Positions 31,972 to 40,791 of a stretch of DNA of 44,408 nucleotides are shown in pieces. The stretch is from the NCBI GenBank assembly GCA_009693785.1, contig SHWP01000027.1, forward strand, positions 1 through 44,408, written 5' to 3'. Each line of letters begins with the position of its first letter. The first letter of the stretch is position 1. The notes under the pieces were generated by a model. The model was not told where the DNA came from, searched no databases, and worked only from the letters and a program-made list of their open reading frames with translations. The DNA is from Rhodospirillaceae bacterium. GTDB taxonomy: Bacteria; Pseudomonadota; Alphaproteobacteria; Rhodospirillales; Rhodospirillaceae. The position numbers were made by a program, and so were the translations under genes.

Positions 31972-33174
31972 ATGGCCAGCAAAACATCTCATGGCACCAC
32001 ATGGGCCAAGTTTAACTGGCAAGACCCGCTGGGTTTCGAGGCGTTGCTGAGCGAAGACGAGCGACTGATCCGCGATAGCGCGCGCAGCTATGCGCAGGGC
32101 AAGCTGATGCCGCGCGTGCTCGAAAGTTTTCGCAACGAAACCTATGATCCGGCGATTTACCCCGAGATGGGCGCGTTAGGCCTGTTGGGGGCAACCATTC
32201 CGGCCGAGTACGGTGGGCCGGGCGTCAGCCATGTGGCTTATGGTTTGACCGCCCGTGAAGTCGAGAGGGTGGATTCTGGTTATCGCTCGATGATCTCGGT
32301 GCAGTCCTCACTGGTGATGTATCCGATCTATGCCTACGGCTCCGAGGCGCAGCGCAAAAAGTATTTACCCAAATTGGCCAAGGGCGAGTGGATCGGGTGT
32401 TTTGGCCTGACCGAACCCAACTCCGGCTCCGACCCCGGCAGCATGACCACGCGGGCCAAGAAGGTCGATGGCGGCTATGCGCTCTCGGGCGCCAAGATGT
32501 GGATTTCCAACTCGCCCGTGGCCGACGTGTTTGTGGTGTGGGCAAAAACCGATGACGATGTGATTCGCGGCTTTATTCTTGAGCGCGGCGCCAAGGGCCT
32601 GACCACGCCAAAAATCGAGGGGAAATTTTCGTTACGTGCCTCCATCACCGGCGAAGTGGTCATGGACAATGTGTTCGTACCTGAAGAAAACCGGTTACCC
32701 AATGGCGAAGGGCTGAAAGCACCTTTCGGTTGCTTGAACAAGGCACGCTACGGAATCGCTTGGGGTACCATGGGCGCGGCCGAGTTCTGCTGGTATGCGG
32801 CCCGCCAATATGTGCTCGACCGCCAGCAATTTGGACGGCCCTTGGCGGCCAATCAACTCATCCAAAAAAAGCTCGCCGATATGCAAACAGAAATTTCGCT
32901 GGGGTTACATGCAGCCCTGCAAGCCGGGCGCATGATCGATGCGGGAACCTGCGCGCCCGAGACCATTTCGCTGATCAAGCGCAACAATTGCGGCAAGGCG
33001 CTGGATATCGTGCGTGTGGCCCGCGATATGCACGGCGCCAATGGCATTGTCGATGAGTTCCACGTCATCCGCCATTTGCTGAATCTGGAAACCGTGAATA
33101 CCTACGAAGGCACGCATGATGTTCATGCCCTAATCCTGGGCCGCGCCCAAACCGGCATCCAAGCGTTTTTCTAA
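31972..33174 (+). CDS. gcdH: Glutaryl-CoA dehydrogenase
   Basis: A 400-residue acyl-CoA dehydrogenase that matches glutaryl-CoA dehydrogenase at its diagnostic positions. [15 protein letters not shown] holds the substrate-carboxylate Arg, followed by [16 protein letters not shown] and [23 protein letters not shown] is present, and [17 protein letters not shown] carries the catalytic Glu379. It oxidatively decarboxylates glutaryl-CoA to crotonyl-CoA with ETF as acceptor. In most genomes it serves lysine and tryptophan degradation, often beside a CoA-transferase, which is absent here. It sits directly opposite the hydratase-lyase run. Confidence 0.94.
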   Translation: MASKTSHGTTWAKFNWQDPLGFEALLSEDERLIRDSARSYAQGKLMPRVLESFRNETYDPAIYPEMGALGLLGATIPAEYGGPGVSHVAYGLTAREVERVDSGYRSMISVQSSLVMYPIYAYGSEAQRKKYLPKLAKGEWIGCFGLTEPNSGSDPGSMTTRAKKVDGGYALSGAKMWISNSPVADVFVVWAKTDDDVIRGFILERGAKGLTTPKIEGKFSLRASITGEVVMDNVFVPEENRLPNGEGLKAPFGCLNKARYGIAWGTMGAAEFCWYAARQYVLDRQQFGRPLAANQLIQKKLADMQTEISLGLHAALQAGRMIDAGTCAPETISLIKRNNCGKALDIVRVARDMHGANGIVDEFHVIRHLLNLETVNTYEGTHDVHALILGRAQTGIQAFF

Positions 33175-33184
33175 CGGAGAGTAT

Positions 33185-34777
33185 GTGATAAATTCCGACG
33201 CACAACTTCGCAACGACCGGTTGGTCGACCGCCTGGCCGACATTCTCGGCAAGGACGCGGTGATTACCGATCCCGCTGAACGGCGATTTTATTCTGCCGA
33301 TGTTTATTCCGAAGGCGAACATTGCGCCGCCGCCATCAAACCCAAGGATGTTGCCTCTTTGGCCAAGGCGATTGGCGCGATCACGGCGTCTGGCTATGCC
33401 GTCATCGGACGTGGCGGCGGCATGTCCTACACCAATGGCTACACACCTATCCGCGCCGACACCGTGACGGTGGATATCGGCACCATGAACCGCATCCTCG
33501 AAATCAACGAATCCGACATGTACATCACGGTCGAGGCCGGGGTGACATGGAAACAAATTTACGATGCGCTGAAACCCAAGGGTTTGCGCTTGCCCTTTTT
33601 TGGCACCTTCTCGGGCATTCGCGCCACGGTGGGCGGCGGGTTGTCGCAAGGCGCTCTGTTCATGGGCACCGCGCGCCACGGTCAGGCGGCTGACATCGTG
33701 CTGGGTCTCGATGTGGTACTGGCTGACGGCACGCTCATTACCACCGGGCAGGGCGGCTTTAAAAACGCCAAGCCGTTTTATCGCACCTATGGGCCCGACA
33801 TCACCGGGCTGTTCATTCACGATGGCGGTGCGTTCGGAATCAAAACCAAAGCCACGCTGAAACTCATGCGCACGCCCAAGGCGATTGGTTTTGCTTCGTT
33901 CGCCTTTCCCAACATCGAGAAAGCCTCTCAAGCCATGTCCGAGGTGGCGCGCGCGGGCATCGCCGAGGAGGCCTACATTTTTGATCCTGAATCGACTGAT
34001 AAGAACATGGCGGGTGCGAGTGTTATCGAGGACCTCAAAACCCTCGCAGGTGTGGTGAAGGGGCAGGGTTCATTCGCCAAAGGCTTGATCGAGGGCGCAA
34101 AGCTTGTACTAGCAGGGCGCAGCTTCGCCAAAGAAGGGATGTTCTCGTTGCACATGGTGGCGGCTGGCCGCTGCGAGGCGGCGGTTGAGGCCGACATTAC
34201 CACCGCGCGCGAGGTCGCGGTTAAACACGGTGGCGAAGAAATGCCCAATTCCATCCCCAAGGCCGTGCGCGCCGATCCATTCAAACCCTTGAATGGTGTG
34301 CTCGGGCCCAAGGGCGACCGCTGGGCCGCGATGAATGCCAAGGTGGCGCACTCCGATGCCATGAAAATTATCGCGGCGGGCGATGACCTGCTCAAGCCTT
34401 ACCGCGATCGCATGAAGGCCTTGAACATCTGGGTATCGCGGCTGTTCATCGCCATCGACTCTCATGCCTTTAGTTATGAACCCGTGCTGCATTGGGACGA
34501 CGAGTGGCTGCCGGTTCACGTGCGCACACCTGAACCAGGCTACCTTGCCAAATTCAAGGAACCCGCGGCCAACCCAGCCGCACGCACCCTCGTGCACGAA
34601 ATCCGTTTGAAGCTCGCTGACCTGTTTGCCGAATATGGCGCATCCTCAAACCAAATCGGCAAGACCTATCCCTATCTTCAGGCGCTAAAACCCGACACCG
34701 CGAAGTTCGTGACAAAACTCAAAGATACACTGGACCCGCAACGGCAGTTAAACCCCGGCGTGCTGGGATTCAAATAA
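33185..34777 (+). CDS. FAD-linked oxidase of the VAO/PCMH type (intact copy)
   Basis: The 530-residue flavoprotein starts at GTG 33185 after ACGGAGA; the overlapping ATG at 33183 leads straight to a stop. The FAD_binding_4 domain (about 30-215) has GRGGGMSYTNGY, VEAGVTWKQIYDALKPKG and ATVGGGLSQGA. The C-terminal substrate domain ends TLDPQRQLNPGVLGFK. The family includes vanillyl-alcohol oxidase, 4-cresol methylhydroxylase and D-lactate/glycolate-type oxidases, which remove hydride from alcohols, amines or phenols; the substrate is unknown. A near-full-length paralogue follows 13 bases later. Confidence 0.85.
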   Translation: MINSDAQLRNDRLVDRLADILGKDAVITDPAERRFYSADVYSEGEHCAAAIKPKDVASLAKAIGAITASGYAVIGRGGGMSYTNGYTPIRADTVTVDIGTMNRILEINESDMYITVEAGVTWKQIYDALKPKGLRLPFFGTFSGIRATVGGGLSQGALFMGTARHGQAADIVLGLDVVLADGTLITTGQGGFKNAKPFYRTYGPDITGLFIHDGGAFGIKTKATLKLMRTPKAIGFASFAFPNIEKASQAMSEVARAGIAEEAYIFDPESTDKNMAGASVIEDLKTLAGVVKGQGSFAKGLIEGAKLVLAGRSFAKEGMFSLHMVAAGRCEAAVEADITTAREVAVKHGGEEMPNSIPKAVRADPFKPLNGVLGPKGDRWAAMNAKVAHSDAMKIIAAGDDLLKPYRDRMKALNIWVSRLFIAIDSHAFSYEPVLHWDDEWLPVHVRTPEPGYLAKFKEPAANPAARTLVHEIRLKLADLFAEYGASSNQIGKTYPYLQALKPDTAKFVTKLKDTLDPQRQLNPGVLGFK

Positions 34778-34790
34778 TCGAAAGACGCTA

Positions 34791-36386
34791 ATGAATAGCG
34801 ATACAAGCTCAGCCATTGTCGCATCGCTCGAGGCCATCGTAGGCCAGGCCAATGTCATCACCGATCAAACCGAGCGCGAGTTCTTTTCGTCTGACGTTTA
34901 TTCGGCAGGGGCCATCTGCGCTTGCGTGGTGCGTCCGGGCAGCAAGGAAGAGTTATCGCGCTGCGTGAAGACTGCCACTGATGCGGGTTACGCTGTCATC
35001 GCACGCGGTGGCGGCATGTCGTACACATCGGGCTATACACCCACGCGCACCCAAACCGTCATCTTCGACATGCAGCGCATGAACCGTATTCTCGACGTGA
35101 ATACCACCGATATGTACGTCGTCGTCGAAGCAGGCGTGACGTGGAAACAACTCTATGAGGAACTCAAACCCAAGGGGGTGCGCACGCCATTCTTCGGCAC
35201 GCTCTCGGGTATTCACGCCACGGTCGGTGGGGCGATGTCGCAAGGCGCGATGTTCTTTGGTTCGGGCCAACACGGCAGCGCGCCAGAGTCGGTCTTGGGG
35301 CTTGAGGTCGTGCTGGCCGATGGCACTCTACTGCCCACGGGGCAAGCAGCACATAAGGGCGACGGCAAAACCGGCGCAAAGCCCTTCTTCCGATATTACG
35401 GACCTGACCTGACCGGCTTGTTCTTGGCCGACACTGGCGCATTGGGGTTGAAGGCCACCGTGAGCCTTCGCCTGGTGCGCACACCTGCGGAAATTTCCTA
35501 CGGCTCGTTTGCGTTCGACGAGATGCGCCCTTGCCTTGACGCCATGACCGAGATCGCCCGCGAAGGCGTGACATCCGAATGCTTTGGCTTCGATCCGGTG
35601 TTGCAATCCATGCGCATGCGCCGCGAAAGCCTGATGAAAGACGTGAAGACCTTCGCCAATGTCGTCACCGGGCAAACCTCCATCGCCAAGGGCATCGTTG
35701 AAGGCGCCAAGATGGCGCTAGCGGGACGTGGGTTCATGGACGATGTGAAGTTCTCGTTCCATCTCACCTGCGAAGACCGCACCGCGGCAGGGGCCGAGGA
35801 GCGCCTGAATTTCTGCCGAGCAGTGGTGAAAAAATTCGCCGGCCGCGAGATTGAGAACACAATCCCTAAGGCCATCCGCGCCTATCCGTTTACACCCCTC
35901 AACAACATGCTTGGCCCCTTGGGCGAGCGTTAGCTTCCGGTACATGGGTTGTTCCCAGCCTCCGATGTGGCCAATGTCATCAATGCAACGGCCAAGCTAT
36001 TTGACGGTTTCAAAGACGAGATCGCGGCCCATACAATTGAGATTGGCTACATGTTCGCGGTGGTTGGCAACAATGCGTTTGTTTATGAACCCGTGTTCTA
36101 TTGGCCCGACCAGTGGATGCCCGTACAGCGGCGCGTGCCCGAACAGGCCCATCTCGCCAAACTCAAAGAGCCACCAGCGAATGCGGCGGCCAGTGCGGCG
36201 GTTCACAATATCAATACGGCATTGTGCAAACACTTTGCCGTTCATGGCGCGGCCCATTTCCAAGTGGCCAAGACCTATCAATATAAGGCGCACCACGACC
36301 CGGCAGCCTGGGCTTTGCTGGAAAAGATCAAGTCGGCTGTGGACTCGAAGCGATTGGTTAACCCCGCATCATTGGGACTAGATTAG
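34791..36386 (+). pseudogene. FAD-linked oxidase paralogue interrupted by an in-frame TAG
   Basis: Residues before and after the TAG at 35931-35933 lie in the same reading frame, giving 531 codons against 530 residues in the intact copy. The stop falls in GPLGER-stop-LPVHGLF, where the paralogue has GPKGDRWAAM, so a single TGG to TAG change replaces a Trp. The downstream half (to LVNPASLGLD) remains open and well conserved, so the mutation is recent, or is read through, or is an assembly error. The N-terminal FAD domain (GRGGGMSYTSGYTP) would be made alone if it is not suppressed. Confidence 0.82.
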
Positions 36387-36423
36387 AGTCGCTCATCCCA
36401 AGCCCCTTGCCCTGTCAAGGCCC

Positions 36424-36448
36424 GATACCCCCTCAGCAGCGGGGTATC
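36424..36448. other. Perfect 8-bp hairpin between operon genes
   Basis: GATACCCC (36424-36431) pairs with GGGGTATC (36441-36448) around a 9-base loop. No T-tract follows. It lies in the 150-base gap between the oxidase pseudogene and the first VOC gene, and may be an attenuator or an operator. Confidence 0.4.
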
Positions 36449-36536
36449 ATTCCTGTAGGCTGAGTGCAGTTGAGAGCTGGGGTTTTCGAATTCATCGCTT
36501 GGGCTCGCGGGCGCTTGCCCGTGAATAGGAGGTCCC

Positions 36537-36962
36537 ATGGACCAACGCATCAGCGCCATCACTTTGGGTGTAGCCGACGTCAACCGCGCGCGCGCGTTCT
36601 ACGAAAAGCTAGGTTGGACGGCCACCAGTGCGAGCGATGAGAACGCGGCCTTCTTTCAAATGAACGGCTGCGCATTGTGCTTGTTTCCCACCAAGGAACT
36701 GGCGAAGGATGCGGGCGTCGACCGGCCAGGCTCGGGCTTCGATAACGTGACGATTTCCTACAATGTCGGCACCCAAGCCCAGGTGAAGCAGGTTCTGGCA
36801 AAAGCCAAAAAAGCCGGCGGCACGATTTTGCGCGATGCAGGCCCTGTGTTCTGGGGCGGTTTCACGGCCTATTTCGCCGACCCCGACGGCCATGCCTGGG
36901 AAGTAGCCTACAATCCGTTCTGGAAAATCAACGCCAAGGGCAATATCAAGCTGCCGAAATAA
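36537..36962 (+). CDS. Single-domain VOC/glyoxalase-like protein
   Basis: A 141-residue VOC protein with a very strong Shine-Dalgarno (AGGAGG) before ATG 36537. The motifs ITLGVADVNRARAFYEKLGW, GCALCLFPTKEL and YFADPDGHAWEVAYNPFW show a complete bleomycin-resistance/glyoxalase fold. The final Glu in HAWEVA may be a metal ligand. It is close in style to uncharacterised stand-alone VOC proteins. It starts the three-gene VOC set on the plus strand. Confidence 0.85.
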   Translation: MDQRISAITLGVADVNRARAFYEKLGWTATSASDENAAFFQMNGCALCLFPTKELAKDAGVDRPGSGFDNVTISYNVGTQAQVKQVLAKAKKAGGTILRDAGPVFWGGFTAYFADPDGHAWEVAYNPFWKINAKGNIKLPK

Positions 36963-36989
36963 CTTTTAACGCCGCTTGGTTTTGGTTTT

Positions 36990-37946
36990 ATGTCCGAGAC
37001 GTTTCTCAAACGCATAACTTTGATTGTTGAAGATGTGCGCCGCTCGATCGCATTCTACCGCGACGTGGTGGGCATGAGCCTTTATTACGACCAGCCCATG
37101 ACGGTCGGAGGCAAGATTATCCCAGCGGGTGTGCCTGGCGCCAAGGTTCACCTCGGCATTATGGAGGGTAACCACAAGGACGTCGCGAAGATTGGTCTCC
37201 TGCAGTGGCTCGACCCGCCCCTCGATAAGCCCGCCGCGCCCTATCGGACCAAGATGGGCATTGGCGATATTGTAATCGTGGCTGAAACGCCAGACCTCAA
37301 GGGTCTTTACGAACGGCTGAAAAAATCACCCGACTGCCGCATCCACTGCCACCCGCATGATTGGTTCGTGCCCACGCCCGATGGCAAGGGCAAGATCGAG
37401 ATGACCACGTTGTCGTTCTACGACCCCGATGGTTTTTTTGTCGAAGTCAATCACAAGCGCAATATGCCCAACGTGGACAAGCTTGCCGTGCGCCGAACGA
37501 CCCTCATAGTGCGCGACATCGCCATTAGTCTCGATTTCTACCGCCGTATCATGGGCATGGAGGTGTGGTACGACCAGACCATGACCGTGGGCGGCCAAGT
37601 ACTGCCTGCAGGCGAGCCCGGCGCCAAGGTGCGCGTTGTCATTCTCAAAGGCGCCGATCCGGTGGTGGGGATGCTCGGGCTCATGACATATCTTGATCCG
37701 CCGCTCACCGTACCACCGTTGCCCAAGCGCCCGCTGCAAATCCGCGGTACGATTTTTGTGGCAGGCGCCAGGGATGTGCGTGAGGTTCATTCCCGCATGC
37801 CTGACGAGCATGTTCATATCTGCTCGCCCCCCATCGACGACAGCGCGCCCGGCGCCGATGGTGCGACGATCAAAATGACGACGATGAGTTTCTTCGACCC
37901 CGACGGCTATTTTTTCGAGCTCAACACCCGGCAAGTAGTAAAGTAA
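36990..37946 (+). CDS. Two-domain VOC protein 4
   Basis: A 318-residue protein made of two similar VOC modules (about 5-150 and 165-315). Each begins with a LIVEDVRRSIAFYRDVVGM-like segment and ends with FYDPDGFFVEVN or FFDPDGYFFELN. The two halves share YDQ-MTVGG and PAG-PGAKV, an obvious internal duplication. The usual first-strand His is Thr/Leu here. The stop shares a base with the next start (TAATG 37944-37948). It is probably cytosolic; the reaction is unknown. Confidence 0.82.
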   Translation: MSETFLKRITLIVEDVRRSIAFYRDVVGMSLYYDQPMTVGGKIIPAGVPGAKVHLGIMEGNHKDVAKIGLLQWLDPPLDKPAAPYRTKMGIGDIVIVAETPDLKGLYERLKKSPDCRIHCHPHDWFVPTPDGKGKIEMTTLSFYDPDGFFVEVNHKRNMPNVDKLAVRRTTLIVRDIAISLDFYRRIMGMEVWYDQTMTVGGQVLPAGEPGAKVRVVILKGADPVVGMLGLMTYLDPPLTVPPLPKRPLQIRGTIFVAGARDVREVHSRMPDEHVHICSPPIDDSAPGADGATIKMTTMSFFDPDGYFFELNTRQVVK

Positions 37947-38890
37947 TGGTACAAGTTACACTCAAACGCACCACGCTGATTGTCCGCGATGCCGAGCGCA
38001 TGATGCGCTTTTACAGTGACGTGCTGGGCTGGCGCGTTGACTATCAATCCACCATGAAACTCTCAGGCGGCATCATTCCGGGCGGCAAACCGGGCGATGA
38101 GGTCAAGCTGTTCATCATGGAGGGCGCGGACAAAGAGATCGGAAAAATCGGTTTGCTGGAGTGGGTGAGCCCACGATTACCCGATCCGGGCCCACCCAAA
38201 CGGCGTTTAGGCATTGGCAATGTCGTGTTGGTGGCGGATGTCCCCAACACGACTGAGATGGTGAAAAAAATTGAAGCGTTCCCAGGCGCTGCGATTCACT
38301 CGGCCCCCGCCGATGGCTCATTCCCCGATCCGCGCGGCGCGGGAATGATCGAGTATTCGTCCATGGCGTTTTTTGACCCGGAAGGATTCTTTTACGAAAC
38401 CTATTTCCGGTACAACCGCCCCAACCCCGAGACGTTTCTGATTCGCCGCACCACGCACATTGTGCGCGACGTCGAACGCACCATTGGGTTTTTCAGCAAC
38501 ACCTTGGGTCTGTCGAAAATCCAAGATTCCACAATGCAAATCGAAGGCATGTTGGCGGCGGGTAAGGCGGGCGACACGGTGCGTTTTGCCGTATGCAAGT
38601 GCCAGCACGATTACTATGGCATGGCGGCGGCCTTGCAGTTCATCAAAGACCCATTGCCCGATCCCGGCGAGGCAAGGTGGAACTACGGGATAGGCCGGGC
38701 GCTGTTCGTGGCGGGCACCGATGATGCCAACGGATTATTCGAAAAAGTCAAAGCCAGCGGCGTGAAGGTCACGCGCGAGCCTTTCGACCGCGCCGTGCCA
38801 AAAACCGGCGGCTCAGGCGAAACCAAGATGCGATCGATGGGTTTTCACGATCCCGACGGGATGGTGTGGGAAGTGAACCAACGGTTCTAA
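37946..38890 (+). CDS. Two-domain VOC protein 5
   Basis: A 314-residue tandem-VOC protein closely related to its upstream neighbour: RTTLIVRDAERMMRFYSDV, then a second module from RTTHIVRDVERTIGFFSNT. The second module has His in the first-strand position (TTHIVRD), so it may bind a metal where the first cannot. It ends FHDPDGMVWEVNQRF. It overlaps the convergent MFS gene by 4 bases. Together with the five other VOC genes in the window there are eleven VOC modules. Confidence 0.82.
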   Translation: MVQVTLKRTTLIVRDAERMMRFYSDVLGWRVDYQSTMKLSGGIIPGGKPGDEVKLFIMEGADKEIGKIGLLEWVSPRLPDPGPPKRRLGIGNVVLVADVPNTTEMVKKIEAFPGAAIHSAPADGSFPDPRGAGMIEYSSMAFFDPEGFFYETYFRYNRPNPETFLIRRTTHIVRDVERTIGFFSNTLGLSKIQDSTMQIEGMLAAGKAGDTVRFAVCKCQHDYYGMAAALQFIKDPLPDPGEARWNYGIGRALFVAGTDDANGLFEKVKASGVKVTREPFDRAVPKTGGSGETKMRSMGFHDPDGMVWEVNQRF

Positions 38891-40158
38891 CCGTCCTGAT
38901 TACTATCGATGGACGGCGGCGGGCCTTGTGGATTGCGGATGAAGAGAGTGGCCGCGGCTACGAAGGCGGTAATGGCGCCCGCAGCGAATAAAGGGCCCTC
39001 GAATCCGAATTTATTAGCCAATGTGCCAAGTCCGAGTGCCCCGAAGGCGGGGCCGGCGCGGGTAATAGTGTACCACACGCTCAATGAGCGTCCGCGCATG
39101 TTGTCGTCGACGACGGCTTGGGTGAGAGATTGCGAGCCCACGCCTACCATGACGCTAAAAAATGATGACACCAGCAGAATACCCAGGCCAACAAGATAGA
39201 GCGATTCGGGGATTACCGAGAACAACGCCACACAGATTCCGTTGATCACCATGGCGCCGATGACGATACGGCTGAGGCCCTCGGCCGTGGGGCGCTGTGC
39301 CAGCACAAGCCCGCCCATGATCGCGCCCACGCCTTGGGCCGAGGTCATGGCCGCCAGACCCGCCGCACCACGGTTGAACATCTCATCGGCGATGCCGGCC
39401 ATCAAATCGCCGATGGGCCACGTGAGTGTGCTGGCAATGCCCACCGTCGGGATAATCCATCCGAGGACGGGATGCTTGAACGTATAACGCCAGCCCGCCA
39501 CCATGTCATTGAACATACCCGCCCATACCGCCCTGCCTTTGCCGTACGAGACATGGGCTGGCAAGTTCAGCGACAGCAATGAGGCGATCACGCCAAAATA
39601 ACTGACGGCATTGAGGGCGAAACTCCACCCCACGCCCACGGTCGTAATGATAACACCGCCAATCACCGGGCCAAGAATGCGCGCCGTGTTGAAAATGGTA
39701 GAGGTGATGGCAATCGCGTTGCCCACTCGCTCGCGGCCCACCATCATGGGCACCAGCACCAGACGCGCGGTTTGAATCAAAGGCTGCACAACGCCCGCGA
39801 ACAACTGAAGCATGAAGATTAGAATTGGTGTGATGTGGCCGGTGATCGTCAGTGCCGCTAAGGTCGCGGCTTGCAGCAAAGCAAAGAATTGACCAAACAC
39901 CGCGATCTTGCGCCGGTCAAAACGGTCGGCGATGACGCCTGTAATCGGCGCTAGCATGATGACGGGAATAAACTCGGCCATGGCCACAGCACCCAGCCAT
40001 GCGCCGGATTTGGTCAGTTCCCATGTGAGGTAACCGACCGCCATGCGTTGCACCCACGTGCCCAACAGCGACACCGCGTTACCCGCTGTGAAGATGCGGA
40101 AATTACGGATCGCGAGCGTGTTGCGGATTGCTGAAAAGTCGATGTCAAAGCGGGCCAT
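38887..40158 (-). CDS. MFS transporter (EntS/MFS_3-like exporter)
   Basis: A 423-residue major-facilitator protein with about 12 transmembrane segments. The opening NFRIFTAGNAVSLLGTWVQRMA and the loop GVIADRFDRRKIAVFG (motif A) are characteristic of the MFS_3 group, which includes the enterobactin exporter EntS. It should move a small molecule across the inner membrane by proton coupling. It converges with the VOC operon, overlapping by 4 bases, so it is a separate unit. The substrate is unknown. Confidence 0.87.
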   Translation of the reverse strand: MARFDIDFSAIRNTLAIRNFRIFTAGNAVSLLGTWVQRMAVGYLTWELTKSGAWLGAVAMAEFIPVIMLAPITGVIADRFDRRKIAVFGQFFALLQAATLAALTITGHITPILIFMLQLFAGVVQPLIQTARLVLVPMMVGRERVGNAIAITSTIFNTARILGPVIGGVIITTVGVGWSFALNAVSYFGVIASLLSLNLPAHVSYGKGRAVWAGMFNDMVAGWRYTFKHPVLGWIIPTVGIASTLTWPIGDLMAGIADEMFNRGAAGLAAMTSAQGVGAIMGGLVLAQRPTAEGLSRIVIGAMVINGICVALFSVIPESLYLVGLGILLVSSFFSVMVGVGSQSLTQAVVDDNMRGRSLSVWYTITRAGPAFGALGLGTLANKFGFEGPLFAAGAITAFVAAATLFIRNPQGPPPSIDSNQDG

Positions 40159-40248
40159 AATTAGGGTTATAGCCCACCATGGCGGCCCTGCTCAGACTTA
40201 TTGAAACCATGATTCATGGGGTGGGCAACTCAAGCCTGGCCTCACTTT

Positions 40249-40563
40249 TCAAAGCTCTAGCTTGAACCCGGCATGGCTTTGCGAGAATCCCAGCGCCTTA
40301 TAGAAGCGAAGGGCCTCGCTGCGGCGCATATCGCTGGTCAGTTGCATCAATTTGGCGCCTTTCTCACGGGCACACACAATGGCATGGCGCATGAAGGCCT
40401 TGCCAATGCCCTGAGCGCGCAGGTGTGACGCCACGCGGACGGATTCCACCAACGCCCGCCACGCGCCTTGTCGTGTCAGGCCGGGGATGAGGGTGAGTTG
40501 CAAACAACCAATGACTGTATTGTTCTGCTCGGCCCCGTCGGGCCGTGCATTTTTTGATAGCAT
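40249..40563 (-). pseudogene. 5'-truncated GNAT N-acetyltransferase
   Basis: The C-terminal two-thirds of a GNAT enzyme is clear: VIGCLQLTLIPGL, the acetyl-CoA loop SHLRAQGIGKAFM, and SEALRFYKALGF. The usual first 40-50 residues are missing. The frame can be read back to 40614 but that part is antisense to the neighbouring fragment and does not look like GNAT. ATG 40563 would give 104 residues, against about 150 in the family. It abuts a truncated TRAP gene head to head. Confidence 0.65.
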
Positions 40564-40777
40564 GACAGCCACGGAACAAGAGGTTCTTGCGAACGCAGCT
40601 GCGAAGAACTTCACGATTCATACGCTAACACCAGACCAGCGCGCGCTGTGGGCGGCTACATCTAAGGATGTTCAAGCCCGCTTATCCGATCACGTGGGTA
40701 GGGGTTCCAAAAAAATCTTGGACGCGGTTAGTGCGGGGGCGGCTGAATATCAATCGGGCCACGCAAAGCCCAACTAA
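40562..40777 (+). pseudogene. Remnant: C-terminus of a TRAP solute-binding protein (DctP-like)
   Basis: From 40562 the plus strand encodes about 71 residues that resemble the last helices of TRAP-type periplasmic binding proteins: LANAAAKNFTIHTLTPDQRA, then a helical GRGSKKILDAVSAG tail. Neither a signal peptide nor the ligand-binding body is present, and no TRAP permease genes are near. The start coincides with the GNAT start in a CATG palindrome, so two broken genes are joined there. Confidence 0.5.
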
Positions 40778-40791
40778 GCTAAGCCGTTCGA

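Noticed and set aside
33065-33931. 288-codon minus-strand frame over the FAD oxidase
   Set aside because: It is a shadow frame; the plus-strand protein has conserved FAD-binding motifs.
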